Assembly (NCBI GenBank): GCA_902749685.1
Contig: CACVKW010001570.1
Span: 1-49,661 of the forward strand
DNA from: Olavius sp. associated proteobacterium Delta 1
GTDB lineage: Bacteria; Desulfobacterota; Desulfobacteria; Desulfobacterales; JAFDCJ01
Length of the DNA: 49,661 nt
Reading direction: 5' to 3'
The notes below the pieces were generated by a model. It ran no database searches. It saw only the letters and a list, made by a program, of their open reading frames with translations, and was not told where the DNA came from. Positions 7,934-17,256 of the stretch are shown here, piece by piece. The translations under genes were made by a program, and so were the position numbers. Within the stretch, counting starts at the first letter, position 1. Every line of letters begins with the position of its first letter.

Positions 7934-8923
7934 TTACTTTATCATAGCCAACGCTTCATCAAAAGCCTGCCGGATTAAAAGTGGTATCATCTGTCTCCGA
8001 TATCTGGGCGATGAGGCGGTGTTGTCGACGGGGTGAGCCATCCTGCGGGCGGCGCCGGCAACCTCATCTATCAGTTTTGGGGTAATGTGCCGGCCGTGCA
8101 TCAGCCTGGACGCCTCTTTCACTCCCAGGGGCGCCGGGCCGACAGCACCCAGTACCAGGCGGACTTGGCGGCATTTCCCATTTTTGCCGTCCAATTGAAC
8201 GAAAACCGCCACGCCCAGCAGGGGGAAGTCGACCGTATCCCGCAGCCTGAGCTTGCGGTAGGAGAAGCCTGCGTTTTCTGGTATGGCAGGAATACGGATT
8301 TCGGTCAAAATTTCATTAAATTTTAAGATATTGGGTTTGATTCCCGATCCGGTAAAAAAGCTTAGCAGATCCGTCTCATTTTTACGCCGATCGCCGGCCA
8401 ATCTCAATTTGGCATCCAGGGCGATCAAGGGCGCGGCCATATCGCCCGAATAGACGGCATGGCAGATGTCGCTTTTTTTGACGACGTGACAGATTTTGCC
8501 ACCGATCTTCAAACACGGCTCCCATCTCATTTTAAGAAAGGATGGCTGATTGAAGTAGCAGCATCTGGTGTCCAGGCATAGGTTCCCGCCCAGGGTCCCC
8601 ATATTGCGCAGCTGTTGGGTGCTTACCAGCGGAACGATTTGGCTTAAAGCAGGCAGGTGTTCCTGTACAAGCGGGCTCTCCTGGAGCTGGGTCAGGGTCG
8701 TCAAGGCTCCCACCCGTAATTCCCTTGTTTTGCTATCACGCTTGATCCCATTTAAACGCGAGATGCCGCCCAAATCGATCAGAAGATCGGGGGCCGCGAT
8801 CTGATCTTTCAGGGCCACGAAGAGATCCGTCCCGCCGGCCAGAAAATTGCCGGAAGCCTTCTGCGCCGAGACGGCCTTTCCGACGGTCGTGGGCGCAGCA
8901 TATTCGAAAGAAGGTAATAGCAT
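7934..8923 (-). CDS. hcrB: 4-hydroxybenzoyl-CoA reductase-type FAD/[4Fe-4S] subunit
   Basis: 329 aa, an FAD-binding PCMH/CO-dehydrogenase-flavoprotein subunit. FAD motifs are FLAGGTDLFVALK and RNMGTLGGNLCLDTR. The inserted loop carries Cys121, Cys137, Cys145 and Cys154. The spacing 16-8-9 is the same as that of the four cysteines binding the extra [4Fe-4S] cluster in Thauera aromatica HcrB (Cys122/138/146/155 as I recall them). Ordinary xanthine-dehydrogenase medium subunits lack this loop. The cluster routes low-potential electrons toward the molybdenum site for reductive removal of the para-hydroxyl group. The gene follows hcrC and hcrA, separated by 153 bp that includes a repeat. The ribosome site is weak. 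Confidence 0.88.
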   Translation of the reverse strand: MLLPSFEYAAPTTVGKAVSAQKASGNFLAGGTDLFVALKDQIAAPDLLIDLGGISRLNGIKRDSKTRELRVGALTTLTQLQESPLVQEHLPALSQIVPLVSTQQLRNMGTLGGNLCLDTRCCYFNQPSFLKMRWEPCLKIGGKICHVVKKSDICHAVYSGDMAAPLIALDAKLRLAGDRRKNETDLLSFFTGSGIKPNILKFNEILTEIRIPAIPENAGFSYRKLRLRDTVDFPLLGVAVFVQLDGKNGKCRQVRLVLGAVGPAPLGVKEASRLMHGRHITPKLIDEVAGAARRMAHPVDNTASSPRYRRQMIPLLIRQAFDEALAMIK

Positions 8924-9076
8924 TATAGTAAGTGCCTTAATTATAGACTCTTAAATTTATAATTTTAGCATTTTGTGAAAAAAAATCTCGCCAAGCCGCA
9001 AAGCCCGCAAAGGTATTGTTTCGAATTTAAAAATGACGGAACAAAGTGACATCCACAAATATTCAATTTTCAATCT

Positions 9077-11389
9077 TCAATCTTCAATTCCGGCTTGTCC
9101 GGTTTTGGTCTCATCCTTTAATGCATCCAGAACCATGATGGACGTAATGGGAATTCTTTTAAAAGCAACGCCCGTGGCGTCATGGATTGCGTTTACAATC
9201 GCCGGCACGACGGCCACCTGGATCCCTTCGCCGGTCTCTTTGGCCCCGAAGGGCCCTATCTCATCATAGGTGTCCGTGTGCAGAATTTCCAGGGGGCAGG
9301 CGTCCAGGGATGTGGGCATGCGGTACTCGAGAAACGATGAATTCATCGTCTGCCCGTCCCGGCGCACAATCTCTTCCATCAGGGTATGCCCGACACCGCC
9401 GATGGCCGAGCCTTCCAGCTGCCCCTCCATGAGCATCTCATTCAAAGGCTGACCGCAATCGTGGACCATCGCCATCCGCGTCACTTTAGTGGTCCCGGTC
9501 TCGGTATCCACTTCGACTTCCGCCACCTGGGTCCCAAAGGAATAAGCAGCCGACATATTCCCGCGGCCCGTTTCGAAATTGACCACTTCGAGGCCTTCCG
9601 GAGCCCAATACCCGCGACCCAGGATCGTCTTCCCGGTTGCGGAATATTGCGCAATCTTGACCAATTTGCTGAACGGCAGACTGCGCTCCGGGCTGCCGAC
9701 CACATAAACCTTGCGATCATGGAAGACAATATCATGGGGATTGGCCTCCAGCGCATTGGCCGCAACTTCGGCCAGTTGCCCCCTGGCATCTTCGGCGGCG
9801 ATCCGCACCGCATTGCCGGTGATAAACGTAACCCGGCTGCCAAAGGTGCCCGGATCCAACGGGGTGATGTCGGAATCAACCATGCCGTAACGAATGTCTT
9901 CAAGACGAACGCCTAAAACTTCGGCTGCAATTTGAGAAAGGACGGTATCCGATCCCTGGCCGACATCCGTGGAGCCTGTTGCGAGGGAGATGCCCCCATC
10001 TTCGTGAACTTTTATCACGGCTCCAGCGGTGTTATGGCCCGCCATACGGGGTCCGGAGGTGTATCCATAGCAACCCAGGCCGATCCCGCGTTTTGTGGGT
10101 CCATCATCTTTGGGCTTTTCCCTGCGCCACCGGGCAATGATTTTCCCGGCCGCCACAATCGATTCTTCCAGACCGCAACTGGTAATTTTGAATCCATTGG
10201 GAGTGGTCTCCCCGGGTTTTAAGGCGTTCTTCAATCGTAGTTCGACGGGATCCAGTCCCATTTCCCCGGCAGCCAGGTCGAGTTGCGTTTCCGCGGCCTG
10301 CCGGGACTGGGGCACCCCGTGGCCCCGCATGGCACAGGAAGGCTGCGTGTTGGTGTAAACCCGATATCCTTTGGCCCGCATATTCGGCAGTCGGTAAGGC
10401 ATGCAGAAAAAGGCACACATCAGGTAGAGGCTCAAGGCACCGATGCTGAGATACGCCCCCCCATCGGCAACAATGTGGGCATCCAGGGCCAGGATGGTGC
10501 CGTCCTTCTTGAGACCGGTCTTGAGATCGATGACGGTCGGGTGCCTCTGGCGATAAGCATAGAGCACCTCTTGCTGGCTGACCACGATTTTAACGGGTTT
10601 GCCGGTCTTCTGTGAGAGCAGGGCCGCGCAAAAGTCCACATCAAACATTTCGTTTTTGCCGCCGAAGCCCCCTCCAATGTAGGGTTGAACCACCCGGACC
10701 CGGCTGAGCGGAATGTTTAAGGCTTTTGCCAGATTGCGGTAAGTAAAATAGGGGCTTTGCTTTGAGCCCCAAAACGATACCCGGCCGGACTGGTCCCAGA
10801 CCGCCAGGGCCGCATGGGGCTCGATGAATCCATGGCGAATCGGTGTCGTTTCAAACCGATCTTCTCTGACATAATCACACTTCCGGAATGCTTGCGCCAC
10901 ATCGCCGTACGCAAGATCGGTCTTAAAAGAAATGTTTTTGGGTGCCCGGTCGTGGATGAGCGGAGCATTTTCCGCCATGGCGGCCAGGGGGTCCACCACG
11001 GCCGGTAATTCATCGTATTCCACCCGGATCAGGTCACGGGCCTCTGCGGCGGTCTCCTCATCGATCGCCGCTACCGCCGCTACGGCGTCGCCAATAAAGC
11101 GCACCTTGTCCAGGGCCAAATACGGTTCGTCTCCCTGGGCTGAGATGCCACCGGCCTTGAAGCCTATGGTATCGTTGCCGGATATCACCGTACGAACCCC
11201 GGTGAGCCTCGCGGCTGCGCTCGTGTCGATGTCAAGAATCCGGGCATGCGGATAGGGGCTTCTCAGCATTTTCCCGTGCAGCATCCCGGGCATGGAGAGA
11301 TCACCGGCGTATTTTGCTTCGCCCGTGGCCTTCACAACCGCATCGACGCGGGGAAGCCGCTTGCCGATATTCACATAATCCATTTTCAT
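9077..11389 (-). CDS. hcrA: 4-hydroxybenzoyl-CoA reductase-type molybdenum subunit
   Basis: 770 aa, the length of known HcrA. It has an N-terminal aldehyde-oxidase/xanthine-dehydrogenase a/b hammerhead domain (about 15-125; GEAKYAGDLSMPGMLHGKML), then the molybdopterin-cytosine-dinucleotide-binding domains (PYIGGGFGGKNEMFD; GSTDVGQGSDTVLSQIAAE; RVTFITGNAV). The C-terminal GPFGAKETGEG holds the conserved active-site glutamate. With HcrB and HcrC it should form the heterotrimer that reductively dehydroxylates 4-hydroxybenzoyl-CoA to benzoyl-CoA. Its ATG overlaps the hcrC stop as ATGA. The last residues, KTGQAGIED, come from a dispersed repeat. A relative acting on another hydroxyaryl-CoA is possible. 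Confidence 0.88.
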   Translation of the reverse strand: MKMDYVNIGKRLPRVDAVVKATGEAKYAGDLSMPGMLHGKMLRSPYPHARILDIDTSAAARLTGVRTVISGNDTIGFKAGGISAQGDEPYLALDKVRFIGDAVAAVAAIDEETAAEARDLIRVEYDELPAVVDPLAAMAENAPLIHDRAPKNISFKTDLAYGDVAQAFRKCDYVREDRFETTPIRHGFIEPHAALAVWDQSGRVSFWGSKQSPYFTYRNLAKALNIPLSRVRVVQPYIGGGFGGKNEMFDVDFCAALLSQKTGKPVKIVVSQQEVLYAYRQRHPTVIDLKTGLKKDGTILALDAHIVADGGAYLSIGALSLYLMCAFFCMPYRLPNMRAKGYRVYTNTQPSCAMRGHGVPQSRQAAETQLDLAAGEMGLDPVELRLKNALKPGETTPNGFKITSCGLEESIVAAGKIIARWRREKPKDDGPTKRGIGLGCYGYTSGPRMAGHNTAGAVIKVHEDGGISLATGSTDVGQGSDTVLSQIAAEVLGVRLEDIRYGMVDSDITPLDPGTFGSRVTFITGNAVRIAAEDARGQLAEVAANALEANPHDIVFHDRKVYVVGSPERSLPFSKLVKIAQYSATGKTILGRGYWAPEGLEVVNFETGRGNMSAAYSFGTQVAEVEVDTETGTTKVTRMAMVHDCGQPLNEMLMEGQLEGSAIGGVGHTLMEEIVRRDGQTMNSSFLEYRMPTSLDACPLEILHTDTYDEIGPFGAKETGEGIQVAVVPAIVNAIHDATGVAFKRIPITSIMVLDALKDETKTGQAGIED
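9078..9108. repeat. Short dispersed repeat supplying the hcrA 3' end
   Basis: caatcttcaattccggctt followed by gtccggttttgg matches 44475-44506 closely. On the minus strand it encodes GQAGIED and a stop, so it forms the C-terminus of HcrA. The core ccggcttgtccgg can fold on itself. A related run, caatcttcaat, precedes it at 9071. Confidence 0.7.
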
Positions 11390-11859
11390 TTACCGGTCTC
11401 CGTCATCGAGGCCTTCCGGACGGCCTCGATGATCTTGACGTATCCGGTGCAGCGGCAGAGGTTGCCTGACAGGGCTTTTTTAATCTCTGCTTCCGTTGGA
11501 TGGGGCTTTTTACTGAGGAACGCTTTTGAGGTCATGATCATTCCAGGCGTGCAATAACCGCACTGAATGGCCCCGTGCTTCACAAAGGCCTCCTGCAGGG
11601 AGTCGAGTCGGCCTTCCCGGACCAGGCCTTCAATGGTCAGGATGCTCTTGCCCTGGGCCTGGAAGGCCAGGGTCAAGCAGGCCAGAACGGCTTCACCGTC
11701 GATGATGACGGTGCACGCACCGCACTCGCCCTTGCCGCACCCTTCTTTGGTGCCCGTATGTCCGATCTCATCCCGCAAAACCTGCAGCAAGGTCCAGTGC
11801 GGCTTTACCAGTAGGTCGTATTCAAAGCCATTTACCGCCAGCCGGATCTGCTTTTTCAA
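11386..11859 (-). CDS. hcrC: 4-hydroxybenzoyl-CoA reductase-type [2Fe-2S] subunit
   Basis: 157 aa. Cys41, 46, 49 and 61 (CGKGECGACTV) form the plant-ferredoxin-like [2Fe-2S] site. Cys100, 103, 135 and 137 (CGYCTPGM, NLCRCTGY) form the molybdenum-proximal cluster of this family. It starts at TTG: AAGGAGGT stands 6 nt before that codon and no better start exists. It is the first gene of hcrCAB, 125 bp downstream of the MoaD-like gene. Domain content alone would fit any xanthine-dehydrogenase-family small subunit; the HcrB loop decides the assignment. Confidence 0.9.
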   Translation of the reverse strand: MKKQIRLAVNGFEYDLLVKPHWTLLQVLRDEIGHTGTKEGCGKGECGACTVIIDGEAVLACLTLAFQAQGKSILTIEGLVREGRLDSLQEAFVKHGAIQCGYCTPGMIMTSKAFLSKKPHPTEAEIKKALSGNLCRCTGYVKIIEAVRKASMTETGK

Positions 11860-11984
11860 GCGATACCTCCTTACCTGATTACCTTTCCATTCCCATTACT
11901 GCCCAGCCGCTTCTTTTACGCTTCCATTTGGAATACTCTTTTTAATAAAATAGTCGGATAATTTATGGATCAAGTACCGGACAA

Positions 11985-12224
11985 TCATCCGCCATGTATG
12001 GTTTGGAATACCTGTGCCTGGGCTCCGTCGGAAAGTTTGTCGTCCGTCTTTCTTAGGCGGCCTTCAATAGACACCACGGCCCCTTCGGATTCGGATATCT
12101 TAAGCCGGGTAAGAAGGTCGTTGACGGTGGCCCCATCCGGCAGCTCGACCTGAATTCCCTCTGAATGCCGATAGCCGGGTACCCTCGGGCCCAGGGTACC
12201 ATATAATTTAATTCTGAGCTTCAT
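11985..12224 (-). CDS. MoaD/ThiS-family sulfur carrier linked to AOR
   Basis: 79 aa with a ubiquitin-like fold pattern (MKLRIKLYGTLGPRVPGY, VELPDGATVNDLLTRL) and the C-terminal Gly-Gly (IHGG) that is adenylated and thiocarboxylated. MoaD-like proteins donate sulfur to build the dithiolene of molybdopterin or tungstopterin. It lies 12 bp downstream of the first AOR gene, a very common pairing, so it may serve that enzyme's cofactor. No MoaE partner is in the window. Confidence 0.85.
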   Translation of the reverse strand: MKLRIKLYGTLGPRVPGYRHSEGIQVELPDGATVNDLLTRLKISESEGAVVSIEGRLRKTDDKLSDGAQAQVFQTIHGG

Positions 12225-12236
12225 GGCTGTATCCCG

Positions 12237-13955
12237 TCAGAAATCAAAGGTACGGTCAACCTCCTCGTCACTAATGGTGAATACGGTGTTATGCGGGGGC
12301 AATGGTTCTTCATAGAAAAATCTGGGCAACCGATCGTCCCGATTCGTAAAACCCGCTTTTTTGTTAAACTCCCTTTCGGCCCTCAATACCCTGAGTCCCA
12401 GGGCGGGGACGTCGTCCGGGCCGAGCTGAATTCCAAATTTGGCATTGATGGCCTTTAAAAGCGCTGCACCGCCTTCGGGAGAACCGAGGGCGACATAGGC
12501 CATAAAACACAACCCCGTGCAGTCGGCAGCGGCGGTGGCGATTTGGAGGTTACGGGAGGCCTCAACCTGACCTTCGGCGCTTAAGGGATCGAGTTTTTGT
12601 TCCAGATATTCCCCGACCACGTTGCCGGCCGTGTGATCGGCACCCATGGGTGAGGTGGCAAAAGTCACACCGTTGCCCAGCATGGCCCTCGGATCATACG
12701 CGGCAATGCTCTGACCCTTGACCGCAGGAACACGGTCGTTGTTGAAATGTTTGCCCACGGCTACCGGACCGTTGCCAAGGGTTTTGCCGAATTCGCTTCC
12801 CTTGGCAATCTCTTCAATCATCTCAACGGCCGCCTCTTCATCCCCAAACTCTTTGTAACCTGAATCCATGGCAACCGCGACGGCCACACCGGTATTCATG
12901 GTATCAACGCCGATGTCATCGCACAGATAGTCGAGTCGCGCAATCGTATCCAGGTCAACAATACCGGTCATGCCGCCCGCCGCCCAGATGGTCTCATACT
13001 CCAGAGAACTGGTAACATACTTGCCGTCTTTATCAACGAATTCATTGGAGCAGTGAATGATGCATTGGGCACAGCCCATATGGGATGGGTTTCCGCCTCG
13101 CTCCTCGATCAGCTTGGCCATGGCTTCACCGCTGATTTTCTCCCAGCCCTCCAACACGCCCTTTCTCGCATTGTAGCTGGGAAAAGCACCCATAGAGTTG
13201 ACGGGCGCAACCAGGCCTGCCGTGCCTAGCGCGGGCATCACGTGACCGGCCATGGGATGCTCTTTTACGACCTTGACGATCACTTTGTTGGCCTCCTTGA
13301 AGGCTTCCGGATCGGCCAAGGCGTCGGCGCTCTTGCCGCCCTGTTCGACAATGATGGCTTTAAGGCCCTTGGCGCCCATAACAGCACCCAGGCCTCCCCG
13401 ACCGGCAGCCCGACAGGGCCGTCCATCGATATCGGTGGCCTGTATGGAAGCCGAAGCCAACTGATATTCACCGGCCGGCCCGATGCAGAGCACCGAGTTT
13501 TTCTCTCCGTATTTCTCAAGAACCTCTTTCACGAGCTGATAGGTTCGCATACCGCGGTACGCTTGAGCCGAAACAATACTCGCCTCTCCGTTGCGGTCAA
13601 TCCTGAGAAAACTGAGTTCTTCATCCGAAGCCCGTCCTTCAATTACGACCGCAGTGATGCCCAAATGGCCTAAATCCGCACCGACGGTCCCGCCGGCATT
13701 GCTCTCTTTGATGGTGCCGGTCAGCGGGCTTTTGGCCCCGATGGATATTCTGCTGGTATTCACCAGAACCGTTCCGGTTAAAAGGCCCGGAGCCAAAATG
13801 AGCTTATTTTCCGGTCCCAGGGGGTCGCACTCCGGCGGTACTTCCGAATTAATCATAATGGATGTCAGGCCCCGGCCGCCAAGCCCCAGGTAATCTTGCG
13901 GCACCTCATCAACTGCAATGGTTTTTTTGCTCATGTCAACCCTGATAAACTTCAT
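12237..13955 (-). CDS. Aldehyde:ferredoxin oxidoreductase family enzyme 1
   Basis: 572 aa, a little shorter than typical AOR (about 600). The N-terminal domain carries GLGGRGLTSIM and FKLI-type tungstopterin contacts (NTSRISIGAKSPLTGTIKES; GRGGLGAVMGAKGLKAI). The [4Fe-4S] ligands are CAQCIIHC plus a late cysteine in ADCTGLCF. AORs oxidise aldehydes to acids with ferredoxin, or run in reverse, using tungsten or molybdenum bis-pterin. AGGAG precedes the ATG. With the MoaD-like partner and the nearby alcohol dehydrogenase it could oxidise aryl aldehydes such as vanillin or benzaldehyde (inference). Confidence 0.9.
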   Translation of the reverse strand: MKFIRVDMSKKTIAVDEVPQDYLGLGGRGLTSIMINSEVPPECDPLGPENKLILAPGLLTGTVLVNTSRISIGAKSPLTGTIKESNAGGTVGADLGHLGITAVVIEGRASDEELSFLRIDRNGEASIVSAQAYRGMRTYQLVKEVLEKYGEKNSVLCIGPAGEYQLASASIQATDIDGRPCRAAGRGGLGAVMGAKGLKAIIVEQGGKSADALADPEAFKEANKVIVKVVKEHPMAGHVMPALGTAGLVAPVNSMGAFPSYNARKGVLEGWEKISGEAMAKLIEERGGNPSHMGCAQCIIHCSNEFVDKDGKYVTSSLEYETIWAAGGMTGIVDLDTIARLDYLCDDIGVDTMNTGVAVAVAMDSGYKEFGDEEAAVEMIEEIAKGSEFGKTLGNGPVAVGKHFNNDRVPAVKGQSIAAYDPRAMLGNGVTFATSPMGADHTAGNVVGEYLEQKLDPLSAEGQVEASRNLQIATAAADCTGLCFMAYVALGSPEGGAALLKAINAKFGIQLGPDDVPALGLRVLRAEREFNKKAGFTNRDDRLPRFFYEEPLPPHNTVFTISDEEVDRTFDF

Positions 13956-13988
13956 AGTTGTCTCCTTTCATTGATTTCTTCCAAGCCC

Positions 13989-14693
13989 TTAGATACCCAA
14001 ATAGGCCTTTCTGATGAGATCTTCCTGTAACAGCTGTTTACTTTCCCCGGCTAAAACAACCCGCCCATTTTCCAGCACGTAGGCGCGATCAGCGATCTCC
14101 AGGGTTTGTTGGACATTTTGTTCAACCAGAAGAATGGCAATGCCCTGGTCGCGAAGCCCCTGGATAATATTGAAGATTTCGTCCACCACGATCGGTGCCA
14201 GGCCCGATGAAGGCTCATCAATGATGCATAGCCTCGGCCTGGACATTAAACCCCGCCCCATCGCCACCATCTGCTGTTCGCCGCCGCTCAAGGTTCCGGC
14301 CAGTTGCCCTTGCCTGGCCTTTAAGAGGGGAAACAGCTGGTAGACCTCAGCCAGGGTTTCCTGTTTGCGCTGCCAGACGCGTTTCGGATAGGCGCCCATC
14401 TCCAGGTTTTCACGCACGGACATGTCGGGAAATAGTTTGCGCCCCTCGGGTATATGCGACAGGCCCAGTTCCACAATGGCGTGAGATTGCAGCCCGTCAA
14501 TGCGGTTGCCAAGGAACTCAACGTTACCCGCCGCCGGCTGCAGCACCCCCGATATTGTATTTAAAAGGGTCGTTTTGCCGGCGCCGTTGGCACCGATCAG
14601 GGCGACGATTTCCGTCTCATCGATCGTAAAAGAAACGTCCCATAATGTCTGGATCTTACCGTAAAACGTATCCAGGTTGCTAACTGCCAGCAT
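13989..14693 (-). CDS. livF: Branched-chain-type ABC importer ATPase LivF (system 1)
   Basis: 234 aa with Walker A GANGAGKT, signature LSGGEQQMVAMGRGL, Walker B LCIIDEPSSGLAP and the H-loop region replaced by LVEQNVQ, typical of LivF. It pairs with LivG to energise uptake through LivH/LivM. Its start overlaps the end of livG by 14 bp. It is the last gene of livKHMGF, 33 bp before the AOR. HAAT-family systems in anaerobic degraders often import aromatic or dicarboxylic acids, so amino acids should not be assumed as substrate. Confidence 0.93.
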   Translation of the reverse strand: MLAVSNLDTFYGKIQTLWDVSFTIDETEIVALIGANGAGKTTLLNTISGVLQPAAGNVEFLGNRIDGLQSHAIVELGLSHIPEGRKLFPDMSVRENLEMGAYPKRVWQRKQETLAEVYQLFPLLKARQGQLAGTLSGGEQQMVAMGRGLMSRPRLCIIDEPSSGLAPIVVDEIFNIIQGLRDQGIAILLVEQNVQQTLEIADRAYVLENGRVVLAGESKQLLQEDLIRKAYLGI

Positions 14694-15417
14694 GCGCCTT
14701 ATCTCCCAAGTATACCTTCATAACGGTTTTGCTGGTGGCAATTTCCTGAGGCGTTCCCTCGACAATCTTTTCACCGTGGTGCAGGACCAGGATGCGTCCG
14801 CACAAGTTCATAATGGCTCTCATGACGTGCTCGATCATAACAATGGTGATTCCTTTTTGCCGGATCATGGTGATCAATTCCATGGCCTGGGCCACCTCGC
14901 TGGGATTTAAGCCCTCCATTATTTCATCCAGCAATAGTACTTCCGGTCCGGTGGCCAGCGCTCTGGCAATTTCAAGTCGCTTCTGGTTGGCCAGGGTTAA
15001 GTCTTTAGCCGGGGTTGATATCAATGCCGACAACCCGACGAAATCTATCAACTCGGTGGCTTCCCCCATGGCATCCGTTGATGAGATTTTCCTGCAGGTG
15101 CCATAAAAAGAGCCCAGCAAAACATTATTTAGGACCGGCATGTTGGCGAAGGTTTTAACCGTTTGAAAGGTTCGTGCCACCCCTATGCGGCAGACTTGAT
15201 ACGGCCTATAACCGACAATGTTTTGACCTTTAAATTTAATATCCCCTTCGGTGGGAGGCAAAGTTGCCGATATCAGATTAAACAGGGTGGTTTTACCCGC
15301 CCCATTGGGACCGATCAGACCGACGACTTCCCCCGCATCGACTTTAAAGTCCACATCCGATACGGCGGCCAGCCCGCCAAAATACTTGGTTAGGCCCTTG
15401 CCTTCAAGTATCGCCAT
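14680..15417 (-). CDS. livG: Branched-chain-type ABC importer ATPase LivG (system 1)
   Basis: 245 aa. Walker A is GPNGAGKTTLF, and Walker B/D-loop is VLLLDEIMEGLNP. The LivG-specific GVARTFQTVKTF follows the Q-loop, and the C-terminal tail is EIATSKTVMKVYLG. The usual LSGGQ signature is degenerate (LTLANQKRLEIARAL), as in many LivG proteins. It overlaps livM by 14 bp and livF by 14 bp, so the four membrane and ATPase genes are translationally coupled. Confidence 0.93.
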   Translation of the reverse strand: MAILEGKGLTKYFGGLAAVSDVDFKVDAGEVVGLIGPNGAGKTTLFNLISATLPPTEGDIKFKGQNIVGYRPYQVCRIGVARTFQTVKTFANMPVLNNVLLGSFYGTCRKISSTDAMGEATELIDFVGLSALISTPAKDLTLANQKRLEIARALATGPEVLLLDEIMEGLNPSEVAQAMELITMIRQKGITIVMIEHVMRAIMNLCGRILVLHHGEKIVEGTPQEIATSKTVMKVYLGDKAHAGS

Positions 15418-16354
15418 TTTGTCTTCCCGAAATCCGTTGCCATAACTTTTGAATTAATCCGACGAGACCTTCAGGCATGTATAAAATAGCGACGATCAAG
15501 ACAACGCCGAAAATGAGCATATAGTAATAGGGAAGTCTGGTTATTAAAATTTCTTCCAGATAGGTAAAGAACGCCGCGCCGATTATCGGTCCGTAAAGCT
15601 GTCCCATGCCGCCAAAGATGGCCATCAAAACCGGTAAAAAAGATATCAGGGGATTAAAGGCAATCCGGGGGTCGATATAGGTCCATCTTGTCGCCATGAT
15701 TGCCCCGGCCGCGCCCATGTAAAAGGCGCTGATGGCAAAGATCGTGATTTTCAAAGCCGTGACATTTATGCCGATGTGAGCCGCTGCCTCCTCATTTTCT
15801 CCGATGCTCTGCAACGCCAGGCCGATTCTGGAATTTTTGATACAGTACGCCGTGGCCATTAAAGCCGTAAAAATGAGCAGCAGGGTGTAATAAACCGTCT
15901 GGTTATCGACGGTGGGGACCACCCGACCGGTCGTACCCGTTATATTGACTTCCCACCACAGGATAAAGTGCAGCAGAAGCTCAACGAGTCCGAAAGTGAA
16001 CATCACGAAATATATGCCCTTTAGTCTTAACGTTAAAGAACCGACGAGAAGGGCCAGACCAGCGCTGATCAGGCCACCCATAACGATCACGGCCGGTAAG
16101 GGCAGCACTAACCCCAGTATCGCCGAAGTATATACCCCGACGCCGAAAAACGCCGCCGCCGCCAGCGAGATGTAGCCGGTCGGACCGGAAAACATCGTCC
16201 AACTCACCGCAATAATGATATACATAAGGATGCTGGTCAGCAGGATGACCGTATAGCGCGACGCATAGAGAGGTGAAGCCGCCAATAAGATTAAAAATAG
16301 CAAACTTAATACCGGTACCAGGGGTCTTTTAGAGATAATTCTAACCATATCCAT
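15404..16354 (-). CDS. livM: Branched-chain-type ABC permease LivM (system 1)
   Basis: 316 aa, about eight to ten hydrophobic helices. The LivM signatures are SLAAAAFFGVGVYTSAIL in the first half and the coupling-helix region SIGENEEAAAHIGINVTALK, then MGQLYGPIIGAAF. It forms the inner-membrane channel with LivH. M3 is an alternative start. It lies 4 bp from livH. Confidence 0.92.
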   Translation of the reverse strand: MDMVRIISKRPLVPVLSLLFLILLAASPLYASRYTVILLTSILMYIIIAVSWTMFSGPTGYISLAAAAFFGVGVYTSAILGLVLPLPAVIVMGGLISAGLALLVGSLTLRLKGIYFVMFTFGLVELLLHFILWWEVNITGTTGRVVPTVDNQTVYYTLLLIFTALMATAYCIKNSRIGLALQSIGENEEAAAHIGINVTALKITIFAISAFYMGAAGAIMATRWTYIDPRIAFNPLISFLPVLMAIFGGMGQLYGPIIGAAFFTYLEEILITRLPYYYMLIFGVVLIVAILYMPEGLVGLIQKLWQRISGRQNGDT

Positions 16355-16358
16355 TGCG

Positions 16359-17228
16359 CTATTTCCCTAAAATTCCGGTTGGCTTCGCCAGAAGCAGAAG
16401 CATGAAGATGGCATAGTAGGCAACCAGTGCTAAGCCCGGCTCCGTATGGGTTACGATGCTGCCGACAAGACCCAGAACAAGGCCTCCGATAAAACTTCCG
16501 GGGATGCTGCCCAAGCCCCCGATAACGATCACGATGAGGGCGATCATGGTATATTCAAGCCCCATCGTTGGTTGAATCTGATAGGATATGCTGATCAGCG
16601 TACCACCTAAACCGGCCATCAAAGCACCAAAGCCAAAGCATAAAGCCAGTACCTGGTTGATGTTTACGCCCATCAGCCCGGCCGTGACCGGATCCTGGGC
16701 TGCAGCCCGGATCGCTTTTCCCAGACGCGTACGGGCTAGGAAAAGATAAAAAATCAAACAAATGACCATTGCAAATCCAAGGGTTATCAAACGGTTGGTG
16801 GCAAATACCGCTCCTCCGATATTGACCGGCGACGCCAAATAGGAGTAGCCTTTGATGTCGGCGCCCCAGGTTAATATGGCCAGATTTTGAATGATGAAAA
16901 GCAGACCGAAACAGGCTAACATGGAGTTGCCCTCATAGGCGGCCGGTGATGCCGACGCCATTCTGAGGCGTGTGAACATCACTCTGTAAAGAAGATAACC
17001 CAAGATGAATATCAGCGGACCGCTAATGGCCAGGGATACCAGGGGATTAATCCCGAAGATCGTATAGAGTGACCAGGTGATGAAAGCCCCGAGCATGATG
17101 AACTCACCGTGAGCGATGTTCAACACCCGGGCCACACCATACTGCATACTGAGCCCCACGGCAATCAAGGCATAGATGCCGCCCAGCAGCAAACCGGCGA
17201 TCGCTACGTCCAGGATGGTTACAATCAT
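16359..17228 (-). CDS. livH: Branched-chain-type ABC permease LivH (system 1)
   Basis: 289 aa from the ATG at 17228 (MIVTILDVAIAGLLLGGIYA), the usual LivH start. A GTG 36 nt upstream extends the frame, but its extra residues fall inside the intergenic repeat that begins near 17257, so I reject it. It has eight or so membrane segments, with NIAHGEFIMLGAFITW and GGLGSIPGSFIGGLVLGL as family signatures. It is the partner of LivM. A 339-bp repeat-rich gap separates it from livK. Confidence 0.9.
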   Translation of the reverse strand: MIVTILDVAIAGLLLGGIYALIAVGLSMQYGVARVLNIAHGEFIMLGAFITWSLYTIFGINPLVSLAISGPLIFILGYLLYRVMFTRLRMASASPAAYEGNSMLACFGLLFIIQNLAILTWGADIKGYSYLASPVNIGGAVFATNRLITLGFAMVICLIFYLFLARTRLGKAIRAAAQDPVTAGLMGVNINQVLALCFGFGALMAGLGGTLISISYQIQPTMGLEYTMIALIVIVIGGLGSIPGSFIGGLVLGLVGSIVTHTEPGLALVAYYAIFMLLLLAKPTGILGK

Positions 17229-17256
17229 AATGATGGCTCGCCTTCCATATTTACCC

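Noticed and set aside
9061..9090. CRISPR-like tandem repeat (ttcaat units)
   Set aside because: Units are under 10 bp with no spacers; it is a short dispersed repeat. No CRISPR array or cas gene was seen.
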